Below are positions 1-14,423 of a stretch of 64,000 nt of DNA, piece after piece. The stretch comes from Hippophae tibetana (taxonomy: Eukaryota > Streptophyta > Magnoliopsida > Rosales > Elaeagnaceae): positions 50,268,843 to 50,332,842 of the forward strand of contig CM072810.1 of assembly GCA_037013495.1 (NCBI GenBank), read 5' to 3'. A program made the position numbers and the translations under genes. The notes beneath the pieces were generated by a model that worked only from the letters and a program-made list of their open reading frames with translations, was not told the DNA's origin and searched no databases. The stretch's first letter is position 1. Each line of letters begins with the position of its first letter.

Positions 1-1406
1 ACATCATTTATTGAGGGTTTTTAGTTTTTTACCCACCATTTGCGTTGTACTTACTTTCGATTGTATTCAAAAGATCCGTAAAGCAGATATTGGTGCAAAC
101 AAAGGGTTCTTTATTTATGTGTTCAATACATATATATTCTTCCAAAAAAATGAGTAAAGAAAAAGGAAAAGGCTATTGTTCCCATTTAAAAAAGGAACAA
201 AACATTTGCTAAATCGGAGTTCCAACTTTAAACGACGATAAACTTTTACATGCATATCGAGACAACTATTTTAATATATCAAAATGAAGCCCGTACCGAT
301 TCAAAAAATCTGATGTGGCCCCACAAAGGAACCACGTTTTTGTACCCAAATTCTATCGTTTACATCATTTACCATGGGTTTTAAATGTTTGTCTCAAAAT
401 TTCCGTTGTACTTACTTTCTATTATATTGAAAAGAGCCGTAAAGGAGATATTTGTCCAAACAAATTGTTCTTTATTTATGTGTTAAATCAATATATATTC
501 ATCCAAAAAATATTTGAGAAAAGTGAAAGGAAAAGGCTATTGTTCCCGTTTTAAAAAGGAACAAAACATTTGATAAATTAGAGTTCCAACATTAAAGGAC
601 GATAAATTTTTACTCTGTTATCGAAACAACTATTATAATATATCAAAATGAAGCCTGTACCGATTCAAACAATCCGATTTGGCCCCAAAAAGTAACCACA
701 TTTTTGTACACAAATTCCATCGTTTACATCATTTATCGAGGGTTTTAAGTGTTTGTCTCACAATTTCCGTTGTACTTACTTTCTATTTTATTCAAAAGAG
801 TCGTAAAGGAGATTTTGGTGCAAACAAAGGGTTCTTTATTTATGCGTTCAATCAATATCTATGCTTCCAAAGAACAAATAAGGGAAGAGAAAAAGAAATG
901 AGGTACTGTTCACATTTTAAAAAAGAATAAAACATTTGATAAATCGCAATTTCAACTTTAAAAGATGATAACTTTTGACTCGGGTATTGAAACGACTATA
1001 TTATTATATGAAATCGAAGCTCTTAGCGATTCACACAATGTGAGATGGCCTCAAATTTGGAATATCATTTTTGTACCTAAATTTCACCATTTACATCATT
1101 TATAGAGGGTTTTTAGTTTTTTCCCACCATTTCCGTTGTACTTACTTTCGATTTTATTCAAAAGATCCGTAAAGGAGATATTGTTGCAAACAAAGGGGTC
1201 TTTATTTATGTGTTCAATACATATATATTCTTCCAAAAAAAATGAGTAAAGAAAAAGGAAAAGGCTACTGTTCCCATTTAAAAAAGGAACAAAACATTTG
1301 CTAAATCGGAGTTCCAACTTTAAACGACGATAAACTTTTACATGCATATCGAGACAACTATTTTAATATATCAAAATGAAGCCCGTACCGATTCAAAAAA
1401 TCTGAT

Positions 1407-2501
1407 GTGGCCCCAAAAAGGAACCACGTTTTTGTACCCAAATTCCATCGTTTACATCATTTACCGTGGGTTTTAAATGTTTGTCTCACCATTTCCGTTG
1501 TACTTACTTTCTATTATATTGAAAAGAGCCGTAAAGGAGATATTTCTCCAAACAAATTGTTCTTTACATATGTGTTAAATCAATATATATTCATCCAAAA
1601 AATATATGAGAAAAGTGAAAGGAAAAGGCTATTGTTCCCATTTTAAAAAGGAAGAAAACATTTGATAAATCGGAGTTCCAACAATAAAGGACGATAAATT
1701 TTTACTCTTTTATCGAAACAACTATTATAATATATCAAAATGAAGCCCGTACCGATTCAAACAATCCGATTTGGCCCCAAAAAGGAACCACATTTTTGTA
1801 CACAAATTCCATCGTTTACATCATTTACCGAGGGTTTTACGTGTTTGTCTCACCATTTCCGTTGTACTTACTTTCTATTATATTGAAAAGAGCCGTAAAG
1901 GAGATATTTGTCCAAACAAATTGTTCTTTATTTATGTGTTAAATCAATATATATTCATCCAAAAAAATATATGAGAAAAGTGAAAGGAAAAGGCTATTGT
2001 TCCCATTTTAAAAAGGAACAAAACATTTGATAAATCGGAGTTCCAACATTAAAGGCCGCTAAATTTTTACTCTGTTATCGAAACAACTATTATAATATAC
2101 CAAAATGAAGCCCGTAACGATTCAAACAATCTGATTTGGCCCCAAAAAGGAAACACATTTTTGTACGCAAATTCCATCTTTTACCTCATTTACCGAGGGT
2201 TTTAAGTGTTTGTCTAACAATTTCCGTTGTACTTACTTTCTTTTTTATTCAAAAGTGCCGTAAAGGAGATTTTGCTGCAAACAAAGGGTTCTTTATTTAT
2301 GCGTTCAATCATTATCTATGCTTCCAAATAACAAAAAAGGGAAGGAAAAAGAAAGGAGGTACTGTTCACATTTTAAAAAAGAATAAAACATTTGATAAAT
2401 CGCAATTTCAACTTTAAAAGGTGATAACTTTTGACTCGGGTATTGAAACGACTATATTATTATATGAAATCGAAGCTCTTAGCGATTCACACAATGTGAG
2501 A
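1407..2501 (+). repeat. Four-monomer satellite unit A-A'-B-C, extra A part
   Basis: Here two A-type monomers follow each other (starts 1407 and 1771) before B (2136) and C (about 2502), so the trimer rhythm is broken by one extra monomer. The second one (A') has a B-like head, with ACACAAATTCC and GTGTTTGTCTCACC, joined to an A-type body with TTATATTGAAAAGAG. This is what unequal exchange between out-of-register A and B monomers would leave. A similar arrangement recurs at 15963-17050. Confidence 0.8.
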
Positions 2502-5500
2502 TGGCCTCAAATTTGGAATATCATTTTTGTACCTAAATTTCACAATTTACATCATTTATTGAGGGTTTTTAGTTTTTTACCCACCATTTGCGTTGTACTT
2601 ACTTTCGATTGTATTCAAAAGATCCGTAAAGGAGATATTGGTGCAAACAAAGGGTTCTTTATTTATGTGTTCAATACATATATATTCTTCCGAAAAAAAT
2701 GAGTAAAGAAAAAGGAAAAGGCTACTGTTCCCATTTAAAAAAGGAACAAAACATTTGCTAAATCGGAGTTCCAACTTTAAACGACGATAAACTTTTACAT
2801 GCATATCGAGACAACTATTGTAATATATCACATTGAAGATTGTACCGATTCAAAAAATCTGATTTGGCCCCACAGAGGAACCACATATTTGTACACAAAT
2901 TGCATCGTTTACATCATTTACCGAGGGTTTTACGTGTTTGTCTCACCATTTCCGTTGTACTTACTTTCTATTATATTGAAAAGAGACGTAAAGGAGATAT
3001 TTGTCCAAACAGATAGTTCTTTATTTATGTGTTAAATCAATATATATTCTTCCAAAAAAAATATGAGAAAAGTGAATGGAAAAGGCTATTGTTCCCGTGT
3101 TAAAAAGGAACAAAACATTTGATAAATTAGAGTTCCAACATTAAAGGACGCAAAATTTTTACTCTGTTATCGAAACAACTATTATAATATATCAAATTGA
3201 AGCCCGTATGGATTCAAACAATCTGATTTGGCCCCACAAAGGAACCACATTTTTGTACGCAAATTCCATCGTTTACATCATTTACCGAGGGTTTTAAGTG
3301 TTTGTCTCACAATTTCCGTTGTACTTACTTTCTATTTTATTCAAAAGACCCGTAAAGGAGATTTTGGTGCAAACAAAGAGTTCTTTATTTATGCGTTCAA
3401 TCAATATATATGCTTCCAAAGAACAAATAAGGGAAGGGAAAAAGAAAGGAGGTACTGTTCACATTTTAAAAAAGAATAAAACATGTGATAAATCGCAATT
3501 TCAAGTTTAAAAGATGATAAATTTTGACTCGGGTATTCAAACGACTATATTATTATATGAAACCGAAGCTCTTAGCGATTCACAGAATATAAGATGGCCT
3601 CAAATTTGGAATATCATTTTTGTACCTAAATTTCACCATTTACATCATTTATTGAGGGTTTTTAGTTTTTTCCCACCATTTCCGTTGTACTTACTTTCGA
3701 TTTTATTCAAAAGATCTGAAAAGGAGATATTGGTGCAAACAAAGGGTCCGTTTATTTATGTGTTCAATCCCTATATATTCTTCCAAAAAAAATGAGTAGA
3801 GAAAAAGGAAAAGGCTATTGTTCCCATTTAAAAAAGGAACAAAACATTTGATAAATCGGAGTTCCAACTCTAAACGACAATAAAGTTTTACATGCATATC
3901 GAGACAACTATTATAATATATCAAATTGAAGATCATATCGATTCAAACCATCTGATTTGGCCCCATAGCATAACCACAAATTTGTACGCAAATTCCATCG
4001 TTTACATCATTTACCGAGGGTTTTAAGTGTTTGTCTCACCATTTCCGTGGTACTTACTTTCTATAATATTGAAAAGAGCCGTAAAGGAGATATTTCTCCA
4101 AACATATTGTTCCTTATTTATGGGTTAAATCAATATATATTCTTCCAAAAAAATATGAGAAAAGTGAAAGGAAAAGGCTATTGTTCCCATTTTAAAAAGG
4201 AACAAAACATTTGATAAGTCGGAGTTCCAACATTAAAGGACGATAAATTTTTACTCTGTTATCGAAACAACTGTTATAATATATTAAAATGAAGCCCGTA
4301 CCAATTCAAACAATCTGATTTGGCCCCAAAAAGGAAACGCATTTTTGTACGCAAATTCCATCTTTTACCTCATTTACCGAGGGTTTTAAGTGTTTGTCTA
4401 ACAATTTCCGTTGTACTTACTTTCTATTTTATTCAAAAGTGCCGTAAAGGAGATTTTGCTGCAAACAAAGGGTTCTTTATTTATGCGTTCAATCATTATC
4501 TATGCTTCCAAATAACAAAAAAGGGAAGGAAAAAGAAAGGAGGTACTGTTCACATTTTAAAAAAGAATAAAACATTTGATAAATCGCAATTTCAACTTTA
4601 AAAGGTGATAAATTTTGACTCGGGTATTGAAACGACTATATTATTATATGAAATCGAAGCTCTTAGCAATTCACACAATGTGAGATGGCCTCAAATTTGG
4701 AATATCATTTTTGTACCTAAATTTCACCATTTACATCATTTATTGAGGGTTTTTAGTTTTTTACCCACCATTTGCGTTGTACTTACTTTCGATTGTATTC
4801 AAAAGATCCGTAAAGGAGATATTGGTGCAAACAAAGGGTTCTTTATTTATGTGTTCAATACATATATATTCTTCCGAAAAAAATGAGTAAAGAAAAAGGA
4901 AAAGGCTACTGTTCCCATTTAAAAAAGGAACAAAACATTTGCTAAATCGGAGTTCCAACTTTAAACGACGATAAACTTTTACATGCATATCGAGACAACT
5001 ATTTTATTATATCAAAATGAAGCCCGTACCGATTCAAAAAATCTCATGTGGCCCCACAAAGGAACCACGTTTTTGTACCCAAATTCTATCGTTTACATCA
5101 TTTACCGTGGGTTTTAAATATTTGTCTCACCATTTCCGTTGTACTTACTTTCTATTATATTGAAAAGAGCCGTAAAGGAGATATTTGTCCAAACAAATTG
5201 TTCTTTATTTATGTGTTAAATCAATATATATTCATCCAAAAAAAATATGAGAAAAGTGAAAGGAAAAGGCTATTGTTCCCATTTTAAAAAGGAACAAACC
5301 ATTTGATAAATCGGAGTTCCAACATTAAAGGATGATAAATTTTTACTCTGTTATCGAAATAACTATTATAATATATCAAAATGAAGCCCGTACCGATTCA
5401 AACAATCCGATTTGGCCCCAAAAAGGAACCACATTTTTGTACACAAATTCCATCGCTTACATCATTTACCGAGGGTTTTAAGTGTTTGTCTCACAATTTC

Positions 5501-6867
5501 CGTTGTACTTACTTTCTATTTTTTTCAAAAGAGCCGTAAAGGAGATTTTGGTGCAAACAAAGAGTTCTTTATTTATGCGTTCAATCAATATCTATGCTTC
5601 CAAAGAACAAATAAGTGAAGAGAAAAAGAAAGGAGGTACTGTTCACATTTTAAAAAAGAATAAAACATTTGATAAATCGTAATTTCAACTTTAAAAGATG
5701 ATAACTTTTGACTCGGGAATTGAAACGACTATATTATTATATAAAATCGAAGCTCTTAGCGATTCACACAATATGAGATGGCCTCAAATTTGGAATATCA
5801 TTTTTGTACCTAAATTTCACCATTTACATCATTTATGTTATTTAGTTTTTTCCCACCATTTCCGTTGTACTTACCTTCGATTTTATTCAAAAGATCCGTA
5901 AAAGAGATATTGGTGCAAACAAAGGGTCCGTGTATTTATGTGTTCAATCCCAATATATTCTTCCAAAAAAAATGAGTAAAGAAAAAGGAAAAGGCTACTC
6001 TTCCCATTTAAAAAAGGAACAAAACATTTGATAAATCGGAGTTCCAACTTTAAACGACGATAAACTTTTACATGCATATCGAGACAACTATTGTAATATA
6101 TCACATTGAAGATTGTACCGATTCAAAGAATCTGATTTGGCCCCATAGAGGAACCACATATTTGTACACAAATTCCATCGTTTACATCATTTACCGAGGG
6201 TTTTAAGTGTTTGTCTAACAATTTTCGTTGAACTTACTTTCTATTTTATTGAAAAGAGACGTAAAGGAGATATTTGTCCAAACAGATTGTTCTTTATTTA
6301 TGTGTTAAATCAATATATATTCTTCCAAAAAAAATATGAGAAAAGTGAATGGAAAAGGCTATTGTTCCCGTTTTAAAAAGGAACAAAACATTTGATAAAT
6401 TAGAGTTCTAACATTAAAGGACGATAAATTTTTACTCTGTTATCGAAACAACTATTATAATATATCAAATTGAAGCCCGTACGGATTCAAACAATCTGAT
6501 TTGGCCCCACAAAGGAACCACATTTTTGTACGCAAATTCCATCGTTTACATCATTTACCGAGGGTTTTAAGTGTTTGTCTCACAATTTCCGTTGTACTTA
6601 CTTTCTATTTTATTCAAAAGAGCCGTAACGGAGATTTTGGTGCAAACAAAGGGTTCTTTATTTATGCGTTCAATCCATATCTATGCTTCCAAAGAACAAA
6701 TAAGGGAAGAGAGAAAGAAAGGAGGTACTGTTCACATTTTAAAAAAGAATAAAACATTTGATAAATCACAATTTCAACTTTAAAAGATGATAACTTTTGA
6801 CTCGGGTATTCAAACGACTATATTATTATATGAAACCGAAGCTCTTAGCGATTCACAGAATATGAGA

Positions 6868-9051
6868 TGGCCTCAAATTTGGAATATCATTTTTGTACCT
6901 AAATTTCACCATTTACATCATTTATTGAGGGTTTTTAGTTTTTTGCCCACCATTTGCGTTGTACTTACTTTCGATTGTATTCAAAAGATCCGTAAAGGAG
7001 ATATTGTTGCAAACAAAGGGTTCTTTATTTATGTGTTCAATACATATATATTCTTCCAAAAAAAATGAGTAAAGAAAAAGGAAAAGGCTACTGTTCCCAT
7101 TTAAAAAAGGAACAAAACATTTGCTAAATCGGAGTTCCAACTTTAAACGACGATAAACTTTTACATGCATATCAAGACAACTATTTTAATATATCAAAAT
7201 GAAGCCCGTACCGATTCAAAAAATCTGATGTGGCCCCAAAAAGGAACCACGTTTTGTACCCAAATTCTATCTTTTACATCATTTACCGTGGGTTTTAAAT
7301 GTTTGTCTCACCATTTCCGTTGTACTTACTTTCTATTATATTGAAAAGAGCCGTAAAGGAGATATTTGTCCAAACAAATTGTTCTTTACATATGTGTTAA
7401 ATCAATATATATTCATCCAAAAAAAATATGAGAAAAGTGAAAGGAAAAGGCTATTGTTCCCATTTTAAAAAGGAACAAAACATTTGATAAATCGGAGTTC
7501 CAACATTAAAGGACGATAAATTTTTACTCTTTTATCGAAACAACTATTATAATATATCAAAATGAAGCCCGTATCGATTCAAACAATCCGATTTGGCCCC
7601 AAAAAGGAACCACATTTTTGAACACAAATTCCATCGTTTACATCATTTACCGAGGGTTTTAAGTGTTTGTCTCACAATTTCCGTTGTACTTACTTTCTAT
7701 TTTATTCAAAAGAGCCGTAAAGGAGATTTTGGTGCAAACAAAGGGTTCTTTATTTATGCGTTAAATCAATATCTATGCTTCCAAAGAACAAATAAGGGAA
7801 GAGAAAAAGAAAGGAGGTACTGTTCACATTTTAAAAAAGAATAAAACATTTGATAAATCACAATTTCAACTTTAAAAGATGATAACTTTTGACTCGGGTA
7901 TTCAAACGACTATATTATTATATGAAACCGAAGCTCTTAGCGATTCACAGAATATGAGATGGCCTCAAATTTGGAATATCATTTTTGTACCTAAATTTCA
8001 CCATTTACATCATTTATTGAGGGTTTTTAGTTTTTTGCCCACCATTTGCGTTGTACTTACTTTCCATTGTATTCAAAAGATCCGTAAAGGAGATATTGTT
8101 GCAAACAAAGGGTTCTTTATTTATGTGTTCAATACATATATATTCTTCCAAAAAAAATGAGTAAAGAAAAAGGAAAAGGCTACTGTTCCCATTTAAAAAA
8201 GGAACAAAACATTTGCTAAATCGGAGTTCCAACTTTAAACGACGATAAACTTTTACATGCATATCAAGACAACTATTTTAATATATCAAAATGAAGCCCG
8301 TACCGATTCAAAAAATCTGATGTGGCCCCAAAAAGGAACCACGTTTTGTACCCAAATTCTATCTTTTACATCATTTACCGTGGGTTTTAAATGTTTGTCT
8401 CACCATTTCCGTTGTACTTACTTTCTATTATATTGAAAAGAGCCGTAAAGGAGATATTTGTCCAAACAAATTGTTCTTTACATATGTGTTAAATCAATAT
8501 ATATTCATCCAAAAAAAATATGAGAAAAGTGAAAGGAAAAGGCTATTGTTCCCATTTTAAAAAGGAACAAAACATTTGATAAATCGGAGTTCCAACATTA
8601 AAGGACGATAAATTTTTACTCTTTTATCGAAACAACTATTATAATATATCAAAATGAAGCCCGTACCGATTCAAACAATCCGATTTGGCCCCAAAAAGGA
8701 ACCACATTTTTGAACACAAATTCCATCGTTTACATCATTTACCGAGGGTTTTAAGTGTTTGTCTCACAATTTCCGTTGTACTTACTTTCTATTTTATTCA
8801 AAAGAGCCGTAAAGGAGATTTTGGTGCAAACAAAGGGTTCTTTATTTATGCGTTAAATCAATATCTATGCTTCCAAAGAACAAATAAGGGAAGAGAAAAA
8901 GAAAGGAGGTACTGTTCACATTTTAAAAAAGCATAAAACATTTGATAAATCGCAATTTCAACTTTAAAAGATGATAACTTTTGACTCGGGTATTGAAACG
9001 ACTATATTATTATATGAAACCGAAGCGCTTAGCGATTCACACAATATGAGA
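6868..9051 (+). repeat. Two near-identical successive ABC units
   Basis: The C-A-B units 6868-7959 and 7960-9051 match base for base over long stretches. They share uncommon variants such as the 1-bp shortened GTTTTGTACCC in the A monomer and TTGAACACAAATTCC in B. Neighbouring units differ much more. This points to a recent local duplication of one higher-order unit. Confidence 0.8.
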
Positions 9052-10061
9052 TGGCCTCAAATTTGGAATATCATTTTTGTACCTAAATTTCACCATTTAC
9101 ATCATTTATTGACGGTATTTAGTTTTTTCCCACCATTTCCGTTGTACTTACTTTCGATTGTATTCAAAAGATCCGTAAAGGAGATATTGGTGCAAACAAA
9201 GGGTCCGTGTATTTATGTGTTCAATACATATATATTCTTCCAAAAAAAATGAGTAAAGAAAAAGGAAAAGGCTACTGTTCCCATTTAAAAATGGAACAAA
9301 ACATTTGCTAAATCGGAGTTCCAACTTTAAACGACAATAAAGTTTTACATGCATATCGAGACAACTATTTTAATATATCAAAATGAAGCCCGTACCGATT
9401 CAAAAAATCTGATGTGGCCCCACAAAGGAACCACATATTTGTACCCAAATTCCATCGTTGACATCATTTCCGAGCGTTTAAATGTTTGTCTCACCATTTC
9501 CGTTGTACTTACTTTCTATTATATTGAAAAGAGCCGTAAAGGAGATATTTCTCCAAACAAATTGTTCTTTATTTATGTGTTAAATCAATATATATTCATC
9601 CAAAAAAAATATGAGAAAAGTGAAAGGAAAAGGCTATTGTTCCCATTTTAAAAAGGAACAAAACATTTGATAAATCGGAGTTCCAACATTAAAGGACGAT
9701 GAATGTTTACTCTATTATCGAAACAACTATTATAATATATCAAAATGAAGCCTGTACCGATTCAAACAATCCGATTTGGCCCCAAAAAGGAACCACATTT
9801 TTTTACGCAAATTCCATCTTTTACATCATTTATCGAGGGTTTTAAGTGTTTGTCTCACAATTTCCGTTGTACTTACTTTCTATTTTATTCAAAAGAGCCG
9901 TAAAGGAGATTTTGGTGCAAACAAAGTGTTCTTTATTTATGCGTTCAATCAATATATATGCTTCCAAAGAACAAATAAGGGAAGGGAAAAAGAAAGGAGG
10001 TACTGTTCACATTTAAAAGAAGAATAAAATATTTGATAAATCGCAATTTCAACTTTAAAAG

Positions 10062-12243
10062 ATGATAACTTTTGACTCGGGTATTGAGACGACTATATTA
10101 TTATATGAAACCGAAGCTCTTAGCGATTCACATAATATGAGAGGGCCTCAAATTTGGAATATCATTTTTGTACCTAAATTTCACCATTTACATCATTTAT
10201 TGAGGGTTTTTAGTTTTTTCCCACCATTTCCGTTGTACTTACTTTCGATTTTATTCAAAAGATCCGTAAAGGAGATATTGGTGCAAGCAAAGGGTCCGTT
10301 TATTTATGTATTCAATCCCTATATATTCTTCCAAAAAAATGAGTAAAGAAAAAGGAAAAGGCTACTATTCCCATTTAAAAAAGGAGCAAAACATTTGATA
10401 AATCGGAGTTCCAACTTTAAACGACGATAAACTTTTACATGCATATCGAGACAACTATTTTAATATATCAAAATGAAGCCCGTACCGATTCAAAAAATAT
10501 GATGTGGCCCCATAGAGGAACCACATATTTTTACGAAAATTCCATCGTTTACATTATTTACCGAGGGTTTTAAGTGTTTGTCTCACCATTTCCGTTGTAC
10601 TTACTTTCTATTATATTGAAAAGAGCCGTAAAGGAGATATTTCTCCAAACAAATTGTTCTTTATTTATGTGTTAAATCAATATATATTCTTCCAAAAAAA
10701 TATGAGAAAAGTGAAAGGAAAAGGCTATTGTTCCCATTTTAAAAACGAACAAAAGATTTGATAAATCGGAGTTCCAACAATAAAGGACGCTAAATTTTTA
10801 CTCTGTTATCGAAACAACTATTATAATATATCAAAATGAAGCTCGTAGCAATTCAAACAATCTGATTTTGCCCCAAAAAGGAACCACATTTTTGTACGCA
10901 AATTCCATCGTTTACATCATTTACCGAGGGTTTTACGTGTTTGTCTCACCATTTCCGTTGTACTTACTTTCTATTATATTGAAAAGAGCCGTAAAGGAGA
11001 TATTTGTCCAAACAAATTGTTCTTTATTTATGTGTTAAATCAATATATATTCATCCAAAGAACAAATAAAGGAAGAGAAAAAGAAATGAGGTAATGTTCA
11101 CATTTAAAAAAAGAATAAAACATTTGATAAATCGCAATTTCAACTTTATAAGATGATAACTTTTGACTCGGGTATTGAAATGACTATATTATTATATGAA
11201 ACCGAAGCTCTTAGCGATTCACATAATATGAGAGGGCCTCAAATTTGGAATATCATTTTTGTACCTAAATTTCACCATTTACATCATTTATTGAGGGTTT
11301 TTAGTTTTTTCCCACCATTTCCGTTGTACTTACTTTCGATTTTATTCAAAAGATCCGTAAAGGAGATATTGGTGCAAGCAAAGGGTCCGTTTATTTATGT
11401 ATTCAATCCCTATATATTCTTCCAAAAAAATGAGTAAAGAAAAAGGAAAAGGCTACTATTCCCATTTAAAAAAGGAGCAAAACATTTGATAAATCGGAGT
11501 TCCAACTTTAAACGACGATAAACTTTTACATGCATATCGAGACAACTATTTTAATATATCAAAATGAAGCCCGTACCGATTCAAAAAATATGATGTGGCC
11601 CCATAGAGGAACCACATATTTTTACGAAAATTCCATCGTTTACATTATTTACCGAGGGTTTTAAGTGTTTGTCTCACCATTTCCGTTGTACTTACTTTCT
11701 ATTATATTGAAAAGAGCCGTAAAGGAGATATTTCTCCAAACAAATTGTTCTTTATTTATGTGTTAAATCAATATATATTCTTCCAAAAAAATATGAGAAA
11801 AGTGAAAGGAAAAGGCTATTGTTCCCATTTTAAAAACGAACAAAAGATTTGATAAATCGGAGTTCCAACAATAAAGGACGCTAAATTTTTACTCTGTTAT
11901 CGAAACAACTATTATAATATATCAAAATGAAGCTCGTAACAATTCAAACAATCTGATTTTGCCCCAAAAAGGAACCACATTTTTGTACGCAAATTCCATC
12001 GTTTACATCATTTACCGAGGGTTTTACGTGTTTGTCTCACCATTTCCGTTGTACTTACTTTCTATTATATTGAAAAGAGCCGTAAAGGAGATATTTGTCC
12101 AAACAAATTGTTCTTTATTTATGTGTTAAATCAATATATATTCATCCAAAGAACAAATAAAGGAAGAGAAAAAGAAATGAGGTAATGTTCACATTTAAAA
12201 AAAGAATAAAACATTTGATAAATCGCAATTTCAACTTTATAAG
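10062..12243 (+). repeat. Duplicated unit carrying an A/B chimeric monomer
   Basis: Units starting at 10062 and 11153 (period 1091) are nearly identical and share rare variants (GAGAGGGCCTC, GTGCAAGCAAAGG, TTTTTACGAAAATTCC). Each includes a chimeric monomer (about 10867-11232 and 11959-12324). Its first half is A-type (TTATATTGAAAAGAG, CAAACAAATTGTTC, ATTCATCCAAA) and its second half is B-type (GAACAAATAAAGGAAGAG onward). The switch lies near 11053-11060 and its copy. Confidence 0.85.
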
Positions 12244-14423
12244 ATGATAACTTTTGACTCGGGTATTGAAATGACTATATTATTATATGAAACCGAAGCT
12301 CTTAGCGATTCACATAATATGAGAGGGCCTCAAATTTGGAATATCATTTTTGTACCTAAATTTCATAATTTACATCATTTATTGAGTGTTTTTAGTTTTT
12401 TCCCACCATTTCCGTTGTACTTACTTTCGATATTATTCAAAGTATCCGTAAATGAGATATTGGTGCAAACAAAGGGTTCGTTTATTTATGTGTTCAATCC
12501 CTATATATTCTTCCAAAAAAAATGAATAAAGAAAAAGGAAAAGGCTACTGCTCCCATTTAAAAAAGGAACAAAACATTTGATAAATCGGAGTTCCAACTT
12601 TAAACGACGATAAAGTTTTACATGCATATCGAGACAACTATTATAATATATGAAATTGAAGATCATACCGATTCAAACCATCTGATTTGGCCCCATAGAG
12701 GAACCACATATTTGTACGCAAATTCCATCGTTTACATCATTTACCGAGGGTTTTAAGTGTTTGTCTCACCATTTCCGTTGTACTTACTTTCTATTATATT
12801 GAAAAGAGCCGTAAATTAGATATTTCTCCAAACATATTGTTCCTTATTTATGGGTTAAATCAATATATATTCTTCCAAAAAAATATGAGAAAAGTGAAAA
12901 GAAAAGGCTATTGTTCCCTTTTTAAAAAGGAACAAAACATTTGATAAGTCGGAGTTCCAACATTAAAGGACGATAAATTTTTACTCTCTTATCGAAACAA
13001 CTATTATAATATATTAAAATGAAGCCCGTACCGATTCAAACAATCTGATTTGGCCCCAAAAAGGAAACACATTTTTGTACGCAAATTCCATCGTTTACAT
13101 CATTTACCGAGGGTTTTAAGTGTTTGTCTAACAATTTCCGTTGTACTTACTTTCTATTTTACTCAAAAGTGCCGTAAAGGAGATTTTGCTGCAAACAAAG
13201 GGTTCTTTATTTATGTGTTAAATCAATATATATTCATCCAAAGAACAAATAAAGGAAGAGAAAAAGAAATGAGGTAATGTTCACATTTAAAAAAAGAATA
13301 AAACATTTGATAAATCGCAATTTCAACTTTATAAGATGATAACTTTTGACTCGGGTATTGAAATGACTATATTATTATATGAAACCGAAGCTCTTAGCGA
13401 TTCACATAATATGAGAGGGCCTCAAATTTGGAATATCATTTTTGTACCTAAATTTCATAATTTACATCATTTATTGAGTGTTTTTAGTTTTTTCCCACCA
13501 TTTCCGTTGTACTTACTTTCGATATTATTCAAAGTATCCGTAAATGAGATATTGGTGCAAACAAAGGGTTCGTTTATTTATGTGTTCAATCCCTATATAT
13601 TCTTCCAAAAAAAATGAATAAAGAAAAAGGAAAAGGCTACTGCTCCCATTTAAAAAAGGAACAAAACATTTGATAAATCGGAGTTCCAACTTTAAACGAC
13701 GATAAAGTTTTACATGCATATCGAGACAACTATTATAATATATGAAATTGAAGATCATACCGATTCAAACCATCTGATTTGGCCCCATAGAGGAACCACA
13801 TATTTGTACGCAAATTCCATCGTTTACATCATTTACCGAGGGTTTTAAGTGTTTGTCTCACCATTTCCGTTGTACTTACTTTCTATTATATTGAAAAGAG
13901 CCGTAAATTAGATATTTCTCCAAACATATTGTTCCTTATTTATGGGTTAAATCAATATATATTCTTCCAAAAAAATATGAGAAAAGTGAAAAGAAAAGGC
14001 TATTGTTCCCTTTTTAAAAAGGAACAAAACATTTGATAAGTCGGAGTTCCAACATTAAAGGACGATAAATTTTTACTCTCTTATCGAAACAACTATTATA
14101 ATATATTAAAATGAAGCCCGTACCGATTCAAACAATCTGATTTGGCCCCAAAAAGGAAACACATTTTTGTACGCAAATTCCATCGTTTACATCATTTACC
14201 GAGGGTTTTAAGTGTTTGTCTAACAATTTCCGTTGTACTTACTTTCTATTTTACTCAAAAGTGCCGTAAAGGAGATTTTGCTGCAAACAAAGGGTTCTTT
14301 ATTTATGCGTTCAATCATTATCTATGCTTCCAAATAACAAAAAAGGGAAGGAAAAAGAAAGGAGGTACTGTTCACATTTTAAAAAAGAATAAAACATTTG
14401 ATAAATCGCAATTTCAACTTTAA
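12244..14423 (+). repeat. Duplicated unit; one B monomer carries an A-type patch
   Basis: Units beginning at 12244 and 13336 are nearly identical and share rare variants (TATTATTCAAAGTATCCG, AATTTACATCATTTATTGAG after ATTTCATAA). The B monomer at 13050 is B-type at both ends but carries a short A-type insert (TGTGTTAAATCAATATATATTC) near 13214-13245, absent from its partner at 14142. A short foreign patch flanked on both sides by the resident type fits gene conversion. Confidence 0.75.
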
